This document shows, in pieces, positions 45,402 through 53,766 of a stretch of DNA of 64,000 nucleotides; position 1 is the first letter of the stretch, and every line of letters starts with the position of its first letter. Under the pieces are notes generated by a model. The model was not told where the DNA came from. It saw nothing but the letters and a program-made list of their open reading frames with translations, and ran no database searches. The DNA is from Halobacillus aidingensis (lineage in GTDB: Bacteria; Bacillota; Bacilli; Bacillales; Halobacillaceae), in contig NZ_FNIZ01000016.1 of NCBI RefSeq assembly GCF_900104185.1, positions 34,545 through 98,544 on the forward strand, read 5' to 3'. Both the position numbers and the translations under genes were made by a program.

Positions 45402-45436
45402 TAAAAGAGCTCCATGCTTTGACCATAGAGCTCTTG
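45402..45436 (-). terminator. Terminator of the methionine gamma-lyase gene
   Basis: Hairpin AAGAGCTC / GAGCTCTT followed on the minus strand by a T-rich tract. Confidence 0.65.
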
Positions 45437-45451
45437 ATTGTGTGTATGAAA

Positions 45452-46636
45452 TTATACTTCCTTCAAAGCCTGCTCGAGATCTTCCCATAGATCTTCGACG
45501 GATTCGAGGCCGGCGGATAGGCGGATGAGTGTGTCGCTAATGCCCATTTCCTGTCTCTTTTCTTCCGGGACGACAGCGTGGGTCATGGTGGCTGGATGTT
45601 GGATCAGTGTTTCCGCATCCCCAAGGCTGACCGCAATTTGAATCAGCTTCAGCCGGTCCATGAATTGCTGCGCCTCTTTTTTACTCCCTTCGATCTCAAA
45701 AGCTAGTACGCCTCCACCTGTTTTCATTTGCTTTTGGACAATGTTGTATTGCTCGTTCCCTTCCATTCCTGGATAAAACACTTGTTTCACCTTTGCATGG
45801 TTATTCAGCCTTTTGGCCAGGTCATGAGCGTTTATGCTGTGGCGATCCATACGGACATGGAGAGTCTTCAAGCCTCTGAGTAAAAGCCAGGCATCAAATG
45901 GAGAAAGGACACCTCCGATATCTTTCTGTTGAGACATGGCTAAGTCATCCATGAACGCTTTTTTCCCTACGACAAGTCCGGCAATGACATCTCCGTGTCC
46001 ACCGATGTATTTGGTGGCACTATGCAAAACGATATCACACCCAAGATCCAACGGGCGCTGTAGGTATGGGGTGCAAAAAGTGTTGTCGACAACGACAGGG
46101 ATGCCATGTTCTTTCGCCACCCGTGCCACCATAGCTAAATCGATGATTTTCATCGTCGGATTGATGGGGGTTTCAATAAAGATGCAGCACGTATCAGGAG
46201 TGATCTTCGCCCTCACGTCTTCTTCTGTTTCCATATAGCTGAAGTCATGGGTGATCGCATATTTTTCTTCAAACATTTGCAGTAAACCATAAGTACAACC
46301 GTAAAGACCGTTCGAACACAACACATGATCACCAGCTTTTGTGAGTGCTATTAAAACGGCGGATACCGCAGCCATGCCTGAGGCGAAAGCAAGGCCCCGC
46401 TCTCCACCCTCAAGAGTGGCGATGCGGTCTTCTAATGTTCGTACAGTCGGGTTCCCGAGCCTCGTATAAATGTAACCTTCCTCTTCTCCGGCAAATCTCC
46501 TTTCACCTTCAGCGGCAGAAGAAAAAGAAAAGGTAGAGGTTTGAAAGATTGGTGTCGTCAAGCTTCCGTCATACTTCTCTGCTTTTTCATGATTATGGAT
46601 CATCGCTGTTTCTATCCGCTTCTCTTTGTTTTTCAA
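45452..46636 (-). CDS. Methionine gamma-lyase-type PLP enzyme
   Basis: Cys/Met-metabolism PLP enzyme of 394 residues. The PLP lysine is in HSATKYIGGHGD. The segment NGLYGCTYGLL carries the active-site cysteine typical of methionine gamma-lyase, which turns methionine into methanethiol, 2-oxobutyrate and ammonia; cystathionine gamma-lyases lack it. The ending [18 protein letters not shown] is usual. TTG at 46636 follows GGGGGAAG. No SAM riboswitch precedes it, unlike metYX at the other end of the window. Exact specificity needs assay. Confidence 0.85.
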   Translation of the reverse strand: MKNKEKRIETAMIHNHEKAEKYDGSLTTPIFQTSTFSFSSAAEGERRFAGEEEGYIYTRLGNPTVRTLEDRIATLEGGERGLAFASGMAAVSAVLIALTKAGDHVLCSNGLYGCTYGLLQMFEEKYAITHDFSYMETEEDVRAKITPDTCCIFIETPINPTMKIIDLAMVARVAKEHGIPVVVDNTFCTPYLQRPLDLGCDIVLHSATKYIGGHGDVIAGLVVGKKAFMDDLAMSQQKDIGGVLSPFDAWLLLRGLKTLHVRMDRHSINAHDLAKRLNNHAKVKQVFYPGMEGNEQYNIVQKQMKTGGGVLAFEIEGSKKEAQQFMDRLKLIQIAVSLGDAETLIQHPATMTHAVVPEEKRQEMGISDTLIRLSAGLESVEDLWEDLEQALKEV

Positions 46637-46683
46637 AATGGTCTTCCCCCTTCATTTTGTAAGCGTTTTCAATTAATTTTAAC

Positions 46684-46712
46684 AAAAGAAGGAGAAAAAG
46701 ACCTCCTTCTTA
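46684..46712 (-). terminator. Terminator of the MFS gene
   Basis: Hairpin AAGAAGGAG / CTCCTTCTT overlapping the MFS stop, with T residues on the minus strand. Confidence 0.6.
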
Positions 46713-47903
46713 ACTACTATATTCAACCCTGTGCTCAGCGTTCGAGCGAACCTTTCTTCCGTGCAATAGAATATAAAGGCCGACAGCCCCGAAGACAACA
46801 AAAGAACTGTTGAAATAAAGGGAGGAAAATCCAATACCTGTTGCAATCGCCCCAACGACATAGGAACCTACCCCAATGCCAATATCAAATATCGTAAAGA
46901 AGGTCGCTGTAGCTGAACCTGCTCTTTCTGGTACTTTCTTCAAAGCAATCGTCTGCATACTTGGGACGAGCGTTCCCCACCCCAGTCCGATCAATCCGCC
47001 AGCCAACAGCAAAACAAAAGCCGTGTTGGCAAAACTCAAGATCAGCATCCCTGCACCAAAAATAAGGATGGATGGAATGACGATCACATTTTCTCCATAT
47101 TGATCAAACCATCTTCCTGTAAATGGCCGGGAGATAAGCAGCACAAGAGCATAAACGACGAAGAAGTAACTAGCCGCCTCCGCAAGGCCGAGTTGGGTTG
47201 CATAGACAGAAACAAACGATAATACCCCCGCGTACGCAAGCGCCATAACGGCCCCGGTTAACGCTATAGGGATCACAGGTTTCTCTAGGAGATTGTGCAT
47301 GCTTGGGACTAAGCTTTTCTTTGCAGGTTCAGCGAGAGGATCCACCCGAATAACAAGCCCTGTAAGTAAAGCCATAACGGCAAGGGCGGCACAAACATAA
47401 AACATCACGGTAAAGCCTGCATTTTGAATCAGAGTAAGACCCAGGAAAGGACCAATGACCATCGCGAAGTTCATGGACATCGCAAAATAACCGAGGCCCT
47501 CCCCTTTTCTTTGATCTGGAACAACATCTGCAGCAATAGCTCCCAAAGCCGTTGTCCCCATCCCGAAACCGATGCCTTGTATGAAGCGAACGATTAGAAG
47601 CGCAGAAAAGGCGTCAAACCATAGATACAAAAAAGAACTTCCTAAAAAGATGCTCAAAGCAGTCACGACCACTGGCTTCCGTCCAAAGGATTCCACCCAC
47701 TGCCCTGAAAGTGGACGTATGAGAATGGCTGCAAGCAAGAAGACCGTAATAATCAACCCCGCTTCTCCCTCGGCCACTCCAATGGATTCAATCGTATAGA
47801 TCGGCATCGTGACGAACAGAAGATAAAAGACTAAAAATACGAGGAAATTGCTCGCACATACATTAAGAAAACTCGACGTCCATAAACGAGGTTGTCTTTC
47901 CAT
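46710..47903 (-). CDS. MFS transporter, YwoG-like
   Basis: Twelve-helix exporter of 397 residues. The N-terminal half has the drug-exporter motif GQWVESFGRKPVVV and the RFIQGIGFGMG segment, and the C-terminal half GRWFDQYGENVIV. Its ATG shares a base with the MarR stop codon, so the two genes are coupled. The pair has the same gene order as ywoH-ywoG of B. subtilis. The exported compound is unknown. Confidence 0.87.
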   Translation of the reverse strand: MERQPRLWTSSFLNVCASNFLVFLVFYLLFVTMPIYTIESIGVAEGEAGLIITVFLLAAILIRPLSGQWVESFGRKPVVVTALSIFLGSSFLYLWFDAFSALLIVRFIQGIGFGMGTTALGAIAADVVPDQRKGEGLGYFAMSMNFAMVIGPFLGLTLIQNAGFTVMFYVCAALAVMALLTGLVIRVDPLAEPAKKSLVPSMHNLLEKPVIPIALTGAVMALAYAGVLSFVSVYATQLGLAEAASYFFVVYALVLLISRPFTGRWFDQYGENVIVIPSILIFGAGMLILSFANTAFVLLLAGGLIGLGWGTLVPSMQTIALKKVPERAGSATATFFTIFDIGIGVGSYVVGAIATGIGFSSLYFNSSFVVFGAVGLYILLHGRKVRSNAEHRVEYSS

Positions 47904-48331
47904 CAGTCCCTCCCCCTTTCTTCTTCAATCAGGCGGGAGAGCGAGAGTACATGCTCTTCCAATACCGTTTCCCTCCGCTCGCCGTAACGTTCCAGCAAAC
48001 GCGTTTCTGCTTTTTGTATGGCCTGCTCCCACACCGGATATCTGTCTTTCCCTGCTTTCGTCAGCGTTATATCATTCGTTCGCTGATCGCTGCTTTTATT
48101 TTTTTGGACATACCCTTGGGTCTCCAGTTTAGCTATAACCCTCGATAATGGAGGGGCTTCGATATTCAACCGGTTTTTAAGCTCCGCTTGTGTCATTGAT
48201 CCTCCATGGCTATGCAATTGAAATAATACCGCCCAGTGAGACATATAAATGTCTTCACCTTGCAATCCTTCATTCAAGAATTGATTCACGTTTCTCGACA
48301 ATTGTTGAATATGGTGAAAAATTAAACTCAT
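47903..48331 (-). CDS. MarR family transcription regulator
   Basis: Regulator of 142 residues with a winged-helix fold: helix-turn-helix MTQAELKNRLNIEAPPLSRVIAKLETQGYVQKNKS and wing region SSDQRTNDITLTKAGKD. AAAAGGAG precedes the ATG. A perfect 16-bp palindrome lies 17 bp upstream of the start and is the likely operator, so the protein probably represses itself and the MFS exporter. Confidence 0.9.
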   Translation of the reverse strand: MSLIFHHIQQLSRNVNQFLNEGLQGEDIYMSHWAVLFQLHSHGGSMTQAELKNRLNIEAPPLSRVIAKLETQGYVQKNKSSDQRTNDITLTKAGKDRYPVWEQAIQKAETRLLERYGERRETVLEEHVLSLSRLIEEERGRD

Positions 48332-48347
48332 GATGACCGCTCCTTTT

Positions 48348-48363
48348 CGTTACCTAGGTAACG
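48348..48363. promoter_or_regulatory. Probable MarR operator
   Basis: CGTTACCTAGGTAACG is a perfect 16-bp palindrome directly upstream of the marR-mfs operon. Confidence 0.65.
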
Positions 48364-48373
48364 TTCTTAACAA

Positions 48374-48399
48374 AAAAAGGGCTCTCTTTACGAGAGCAT
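48374..48399 (-). terminator. Terminator of the EAL-HDOD gene
   Basis: Hairpin GCTCTC-tttac-GAGAGC with a run of seven T on the minus strand. Confidence 0.75.
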
Positions 48400-48439
48400 C
48401 TTACAAAATTTTAACATAGATCGATCGTTTCAGCTATTT

Positions 48440-49690
48440 TCACACCATGTCAGTAAAATGTTCGTGATAGAGCTGTTCAGACCACGCAATCGCCTGGCCG
48501 TAAACTTCAAACACTTCCGAATAGGACAAATTCCATTCAGCCAAGTGGTTTTCCAACCACTCAAAATCCGCTTTTTCCATCGCTACAGCCAAATCCAATA
48601 CGAGCCGATACGTATTCTGCTTTCCTTCTAACGCTTTCTTTATCTCTTCATCGAGCGGCAGCGAACCAATCACTTCGTGGGCGGGGCGTTGGGTTATCAC
48701 ATCGATCAGCGACATGAACCCGGTCAGGAAATATCCGTCCGCCTTCTTTTCCGCCCTGATTCTTACGGCCATTTGTTCACACAATTTGGCACGAACGAGA
48801 CTTGTTTTGATGACAAGCTGGGATTGTGTTGAAGTGACCGCCGTCGTTTGTTCAACCGATAATACGTACAGCCACTTTTTCAAGCCCTCTGTACCTAACA
48901 GCATCACGGCTTGTCTGATCGATTGGATCGGTACTCTTGTCCGTTGTTGAGAAGAGTTGATTAAGCGCAGCAATTTATAAGTAAGAGCTAGATCCTGTTC
49001 CATAATTTCCGTTACTTTTTCAATATTAATTTCGTCATCCGTAGCTGTGAGCTCTTTGATCATTTGAAAATAGGTCGAAGAAAGAAAAGGAATATCCATC
49101 CCTTTCACGATCACTGGCTTACTGAAATAAAATCCCTGGAAGAGCGAAAAACCTTCCTCTATACAACGTTGGTGCTCTTCATGGGTTTCCACTTTTTCTG
49201 CTAACAACGTCAATCCATACTCTTCCCCCAACTGAATGATCCGCGCCCGATTCTCGTCCGTCACTTCACGTATATCCACTTTTAAAATATCGACATAATG
49301 CAGGAGTTCATAAACGGACGGCCGATCAATATCGATGACATCATCAAGAGCAATTAAATACCCTTTTTCCTTCAATGTTCTGCACACTCTGATGAGATCG
49401 AGGCTGAAGGAAACGTGTTCAAGGATTTCCACGACCAGTTGTTCAGAATCGAAGTATTCAGGGACTTGTTCGAGCAAAAGATCCTCCGTGAAGTTGATAA
49501 AACATGGCTTGTTGTTTGACAAACGCTCTAAGCCGATCGTAACAAAGCTGTTCATCAACACTTCTGAAGTCGCCTGGCTCCCATCCATAGGGACGAACCG
49601 ATTCTCTTCACTGTTCCGGTACAGTAGTTCATAGGCATACACATTATTCTCGACTGTCAAAATCGGCTGCCGCGCCACGAATACTTCCAT
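48440..49690 (-). CDS. EAL-HDOD signalling protein, YuxH-like
   Basis: Protein of 416 residues. An N-terminal EAL-like domain (MEVFVARQPILTVENNVYAYELLYRN, then LIALDDVIDIDRP and LAEKVETHEEHQ) is followed by an HDOD domain (about 205-410, with DLALTYKLLRLINSSQQRTRVPIQSIRQAVMLLG). The same layout is found in B. subtilis YuxH. Many EAL-HDOD proteins do not hydrolyse cyclic di-GMP and act as sensors or adaptors. The ATG at 49690 lies after AAGGTGG; one 18 bases upstream is possible. Confidence 0.87.
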   Translation of the reverse strand: MEVFVARQPILTVENNVYAYELLYRNSEENRFVPMDGSQATSEVLMNSFVTIGLERLSNNKPCFINFTEDLLLEQVPEYFDSEQLVVEILEHVSFSLDLIRVCRTLKEKGYLIALDDVIDIDRPSVYELLHYVDILKVDIREVTDENRARIIQLGEEYGLTLLAEKVETHEEHQRCIEEGFSLFQGFYFSKPVIVKGMDIPFLSSTYFQMIKELTATDDEINIEKVTEIMEQDLALTYKLLRLINSSQQRTRVPIQSIRQAVMLLGTEGLKKWLYVLSVEQTTAVTSTQSQLVIKTSLVRAKLCEQMAVRIRAEKKADGYFLTGFMSLIDVITQRPAHEVIGSLPLDEEIKKALEGKQNTYRLVLDLAVAMEKADFEWLENHLAEWNLSYSEVFEVYGQAIAWSEQLYHEHFTDMV

Positions 49691-49835
49691 CCTGCTTACC
49701 ACCTTCATGTGTTTCTTCACATCTTGTTCAAGTATACTACAAAGCCTAAATGTTGTTAATTTTTCCATGGAAAAATACATGAAACCTTTGGAGAGGGAAA
49801 GACTGAGAGAAACGAGTCACTCAGGAGGGAAAGTC

Positions 49836-51425
49836 ATGGAACAACACGAGAAATGGACTCAACCAGAACCATTATGGCGTGAGAATATGTCATTGCCTAC
49901 TTTTGAAGCTATGAAAGAGGATACAACGACAGAGGTGGCTGTCGTAGGTGGCGGGATCACCGGGATTACGACCGCTTACCTTCTAGCAAGAGCAGGAAAA
50001 AAGGTAACCCTGATCGAAGCGGACGAGTTGTTGAATGGTACGACAGGTCATACGACAGCAAAAGTAACCGCTCAACACGGGTTGATCTACCACGAATTGT
50101 TGAAACACTTTGGTGAAGAAGAAGCTTCGCTCTATTATCAGGCCCAAATGAGTGCCATGCAATCCATGGAAGAATGGATTGATAAATATCAGATTGATTG
50201 TAACTGGGTGAAAGAGGATGCTTATCTCTTCGCTACTACAAAAAAAGGCGCACATAAACTGGAAAATGAGTATGAGGCCTATCAAAAGTTGGGCATTCCA
50301 GGTGGCATGATTGACGCACTCCCTTTTGATATGGAAGCTACCAAGGCGCTCAGCATGAAGAACCAGGCCCGCTTCCACCCCATCAAATACTTATCTGCAC
50401 TCCTTGATGAATTCGTTACACTGGGCGGGGAAATTTTTGAACATACAAAAGCGACAGATGTGAAAGAAAGGGACCGCATCGAGGTCCAAACAGGAGACGG
50501 GCATACGCTTGCCTGTGAGAAGTTGGTTTCATGCAGCCACTTCCCTTTTTACGATGGAAAAGGGTTCTATTTCAGCCGCATGTATGCCGAGCGCTCCTAT
50601 CTCCTTGCTATTGAGCCCGAGAAAGAAGTGCCTGAGGGGATGTATTTATCGATCGATGAGCCGAAACGCTCCATCCGCACGGCTGACTACAATGGAAAAC
50701 CTGTGCTGCTAATTGGTGGAGAAAGCCATAAGACAGGGCAAGGGGTCGACACGTCCTTCCATTACAACGCCTTGGAGGAATTCGCTGCCGAGACGTTTGG
50801 CATTAAAGAAAAACTGTTCCAATGGTCGGCGCAGGATCTCACGACACTTGATAAAGTCCCTTATATCGGACCGATCACACGGAACAATGACCGCGTATTC
50901 ATCGCTACAGGCTTCCGAAAATGGGGGATGACGAACGGTACACTCGCAGCTAAGCTGATTTGTGATTACGTCCTTGGTGAGGAATCTCTTTTTCACGAAC
51001 TATTCAAACCTACACGCTTCAAGTCAGATCCAAGCATGAAACAATTCTTATCCCAGAACTTCGATGTCGCTGTACATCTGGCCGAAGGGAAACTGGAACT
51101 CGTAGCCGATCGTCCGAATTCACTCAAAAAAGGAGAAGGGATGGTCGTCCAGTGGCGTGGAGAAAGAGCCGGTGCGTACAGAGATGATGAAGGCAAACTT
51201 CATGTACTGGACACGACCTGTACACATATGGGGTGTGAAGTCGAATGGAATAGTGGTGAACATACGTGGGATTGTCCATGTCACGGCTCCCGCTTTTCCT
51301 ATGACGGAGCGGTTGTCGAAGGACCTGCTGACAAGCCTCTGATGAAGATTGCATTGGAAGGAACCCAGGATATGCATGCTCCATTAGGAGAAAGCAACGA
51401 GGAAGAACACGGTGAACAACCTTAA
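49836..51425 (+). CDS. FAD-dependent oxidoreductase with C-terminal Rieske domain, YhfW-like
   Basis: Two-domain redox protein of 529 residues. A DAO-type FAD domain starts VAVVGGGITGITTAYLLARAGKKVTLIEAD. At about residues 430-510 lies a Rieske [2Fe-2S] domain with both ligand boxes, CTHMGCEVEW and CPCHGSRF. B. subtilis YhfW has the same layout; the substrate is unknown. CAGGAGGG precedes the ATG at 49836, and earlier in-frame starts overlap the divergent gene. It is monocistronic. Confidence 0.9.
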   Translation: MEQHEKWTQPEPLWRENMSLPTFEAMKEDTTTEVAVVGGGITGITTAYLLARAGKKVTLIEADELLNGTTGHTTAKVTAQHGLIYHELLKHFGEEEASLYYQAQMSAMQSMEEWIDKYQIDCNWVKEDAYLFATTKKGAHKLENEYEAYQKLGIPGGMIDALPFDMEATKALSMKNQARFHPIKYLSALLDEFVTLGGEIFEHTKATDVKERDRIEVQTGDGHTLACEKLVSCSHFPFYDGKGFYFSRMYAERSYLLAIEPEKEVPEGMYLSIDEPKRSIRTADYNGKPVLLIGGESHKTGQGVDTSFHYNALEEFAAETFGIKEKLFQWSAQDLTTLDKVPYIGPITRNNDRVFIATGFRKWGMTNGTLAAKLICDYVLGEESLFHELFKPTRFKSDPSMKQFLSQNFDVAVHLAEGKLELVADRPNSLKKGEGMVVQWRGERAGAYRDDEGKLHVLDTTCTHMGCEVEWNSGEHTWDCPCHGSRFSYDGAVVEGPADKPLMKIALEGTQDMHAPLGESNEEEHGEQP

Positions 51426-51460
51426 CATGCATGGCCCGTAATTTGGGCCATGCATTTTTC
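51425..51460 (+). terminator. Terminator of the Rieske oxidoreductase gene
   Basis: Hairpin ATGCATGGCCC / GGGCCATGCAT followed by T residues. Confidence 0.85.
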
Positions 51461-51533
51461 AAGCTTCCCCTTTCGAACGGTGATATAATAAAGCGGATGA
51501 ACAAATATCCTGACATACGAAAGGGTCCTAACC

Positions 51534-52439
51534 ATGATCAATGAAGAAAAACTCGGCATTTTCTATACGGCCGGAGCTTACATATTGTGGGGTGTGCTCC
51601 CCATTTACTGGAAGATGATTCAAGAGATTCCCGCTTTCGAAATCCTAGCTCACCGCATCGTCTGGTCCTTCCTCTTCATGGGAATTGTAATCATGATTGC
51701 AAGGAAACAGAAAGAATTCATGCGAGAATGCCGCCAAATCATAAAAAATAAAAAACAGTTGGTCGGCATCACCCTTGCCTCCATCACGATCAGCATTAAC
51801 TGGGTCACGTACATTCTTGCGGTCAACACCGACCATGTCGTTGAAGCAAGTCTCGGTTATTACATCAATCCGCTGGTCAGTATTTTGCTTGGAATGATCG
51901 TGTTAAAAGAAAAATTTTCAAAAGCCCAATGGCTCGCCTTCTTACTAGCCGCACTCGGGGTGATCTATATGACGGTCAACTTCGGTTCCGTCCCGTGGCT
52001 TGCTTTGCTGCTTGCTTTCAGTTTTGGATCGTACGGCCTTTTGAAAAAGCTCGTCCCTTTGAATGCCATGTTCGGTTTGACGATTGAAACGCTGATTGTC
52101 ACGCCGGTTGCACTGGTCTTTCTTTTTCAACAGCAGACAGGCCAATGGTCTACGATCGACTTTGGGTCATGGACGACGGCCATCGTTTTCGGAGCCGGCA
52201 TCGTCACAGCGATTCCTCTCCTTCTATTTTCGGCAGGGGCCAAAAGAATTCCATTATCGATGGTAGGGTTCCTTCAGTATTTCGCACCCACCATCATGCT
52301 GATCATAGGCATCTTCCTATATGATGAACCATTTACGGATGTTCACGCTGTATCCTTCACCCTTATATGGGCAGGACTTGCAGTTTATACCGTCACGAGA
52401 ATGAAACGATTGAAAAAATACGAAGCGAAAGCAAGTTAA
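51534..52439 (+). CDS. rarD: EamA family transporter RarD
   Basis: Membrane protein of 301 residues with ten helices in two EamA repeats. The start GIFYTAGAYILWGVLPIYWK and the segments AHRIVWSF and NTDHVVEASLGYYINPLVSILLG are diagnostic of RarD. The transported molecule is not established; a link to chloramphenicol sensitivity is known from other bacteria. GAAAGGG precedes the ATG. A strong hairpin directly follows, then array D2. Confidence 0.92.
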   Translation: MINEEKLGIFYTAGAYILWGVLPIYWKMIQEIPAFEILAHRIVWSFLFMGIVIMIARKQKEFMRECRQIIKNKKQLVGITLASITISINWVTYILAVNTDHVVEASLGYYINPLVSILLGMIVLKEKFSKAQWLAFLLAALGVIYMTVNFGSVPWLALLLAFSFGSYGLLKKLVPLNAMFGLTIETLIVTPVALVFLFQQQTGQWSTIDFGSWTTAIVFGAGIVTAIPLLLFSAGAKRIPLSMVGFLQYFAPTIMLIIGIFLYDEPFTDVHAVSFTLIWAGLAVYTVTRMKRLKKYEAKAS

Positions 52440-52482
52440 AAAAGGTTGGGCGGAATGCACACACATTCCGCCCAACCTTTTT
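52439..52482 (+). terminator. Terminator of rarD
   Basis: AAAAAGGTTGGGCGGAATG and its perfect complement around a 6-base loop, ending in T residues; it starts at the rarD stop. Confidence 0.88.
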
Positions 52483-52494
52483 CTCGACTTCTTG

Positions 52495-52613
52495 CTCCTT
52501 TGGCGCGATTCGGGGCTCCTTTGGCGCGACCCGGGGCTCCTTTGGCGCGACCCGGGGCTCCTTTGGCGCGACCCGGGGCTCCTTTGGCGCGACCCGGGGC
52601 TCCTTTGGCGCGA
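52495..52613. repeat. Tandem array D2: 21-bp units
   Basis: Five full units and one partial one of 21 bp, with the core CTCCTTTGGCGCGACCCGGG; the first has ATTCGGG in place of ACCCGGG. Unit D2 and unit D1 agree at about 16 of 21 positions. The last unit runs into the terminal hairpin. No start or ribosome site supports coding. Confidence 0.9.
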
Positions 52614-52650
52614 AAGGTCATCCTCGAAACGGATGACCTTTCGCTTTTTT
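52610..52650 (+). terminator. Hairpin ending array D2
   Basis: Perfect arms GCGAAAGGTCATCC / GGATGACCTTTCGC with a 7-base loop and a T run. The left arm starts inside the last repeat unit. Confidence 0.82.
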
Positions 52651-52672
52651 ATGCAAAACGCCTAAAGTAAGC

Positions 52673-53638
52673 TCACCAACTCAAGTAGGCTGCCGCATCT
52701 TTCCCTGACAGATAAGCACTTTCAAAGCGCGTGCGCCCTGCTTCATCATTCAGTCGCAAGAACGCATCCCCGGCGACTACAAGACGTCCATCTCCTGAAA
52801 GATCAACATAAGGCTGCCGCATCACTTTTTTGGCCTGGGCATATCTCCAACGTTTCAACTGTTCGGACTCCAGCTGCTTCCAGTTCAAGTACCCTGCTGC
52901 TTTTTCTTTAATTAAAGACATCACATAATCTTCCCCATAATGTTTACGTGACCAGTCCGCTTCCATATAGACGCTCACAATCGTATCACCTGATATCCCT
53001 TTTTTCCGATGATCAACCATCCGTTCCATCCCTTCAGGCAGACCAACATCTACATGGCCACCGTCCGGCAATTCCGTTTCTTCTCTGAATTGGAAAATGC
53101 CCACATACGTCGGTTCGAAATAAATGTTCCTGAGTTGCTTCAGTTCTTCTTCATCAACCTCCACCTCACTATTTTTCAATAGTTCAATGATTTGAGGGGC
53201 CGGCATCGTCAGAAGTACTTTATCTGACTGCCATTCCTTCCCGTCTTCACTATACATACGGTATCCTCCCTCTACTTCAAGCAGTTTGACTACTTTCGTA
53301 TGTAGGGAAGTAGGAAGATCTGAGGCTAATTGCTTCGCAAGGCCGTTCATGCCCTGAACAGCGGTGTAGCGAGGGTATTTCTCTCCAAACCATTGTTTAA
53401 TCCATCCTTGATCGAGCCAATCCTGCACCTCTTCTTCTAATTCACCTGTTCTTACGGTGAAGAATTGCGCCCCGTGGTCGGCTCGTCCATCTGCTACTCT
53501 TCTCGTTGCCAATCGTCCACCAACACTTTTACTTTTATCTGTTAACAATAGATTGCTTCTTCCTTGCTTCTTTAATCTTCGTGCTGCTGTGATGCCAGCC
53601 AGTCCAGCACCTACGATCGTAATTTCATAATGTTCCAT
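52673..53638 (-). CDS. Renalase-like NAD(P)/FAD-dependent oxidoreductase
   Basis: Flavoprotein of 321 residues. The FAD-binding start is ITIVGAGLAGITAARRLKKQG, followed by SVGGRLATRR and ADHGAQFFTVR, a pattern shared with bacterial renalase-like proteins, which oxidise mis-reduced NAD(P)H isomers. The C-terminal FAD segment is VVAGDAFL. The ATG at 53638 has GGAGGGG upstream; an earlier in-frame start has no site. Function by family resemblance only. Confidence 0.82.
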   Translation of the reverse strand: MEHYEITIVGAGLAGITAARRLKKQGRSNLLLTDKSKSVGGRLATRRVADGRADHGAQFFTVRTGELEEEVQDWLDQGWIKQWFGEKYPRYTAVQGMNGLAKQLASDLPTSLHTKVVKLLEVEGGYRMYSEDGKEWQSDKVLLTMPAPQIIELLKNSEVEVDEEELKQLRNIYFEPTYVGIFQFREETELPDGGHVDVGLPEGMERMVDHRKKGISGDTIVSVYMEADWSRKHYGEDYVMSLIKEKAAGYLNWKQLESEQLKRWRYAQAKKVMRQPYVDLSGDGRLVVAGDAFLRLNDEAGRTRFESAYLSGKDAAAYLSW

Positions 53639-53718
53639 TCGAACCCCTCCATTAACCGATTTATAGTCCATTCCCACTGCCATATAATTAAAAACGATGA
53701 ACTTTTTACTAATGTATA

Positions 53719-53754
53719 AAAAAAGAACATCCTCGTCATGTGAGGATGTTCTTA
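53719..53754 (-). terminator. Terminator of the RND pump gene
   Basis: Hairpin AAGAACATCCTC / GAGGATGTTCTT with a T run on the minus strand. Confidence 0.85.
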
Positions 53755-53766
53755 TTCTACCAAAAT

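Noticed and set aside
45452..46636. metB/metI cystathionine gamma-synthase assignment for the second PLP enzyme
   Set aside because: The LYGCTY cysteine motif points to methionine gamma-lyase, and it lacks the SAM riboswitch that controls biosynthetic met genes here.
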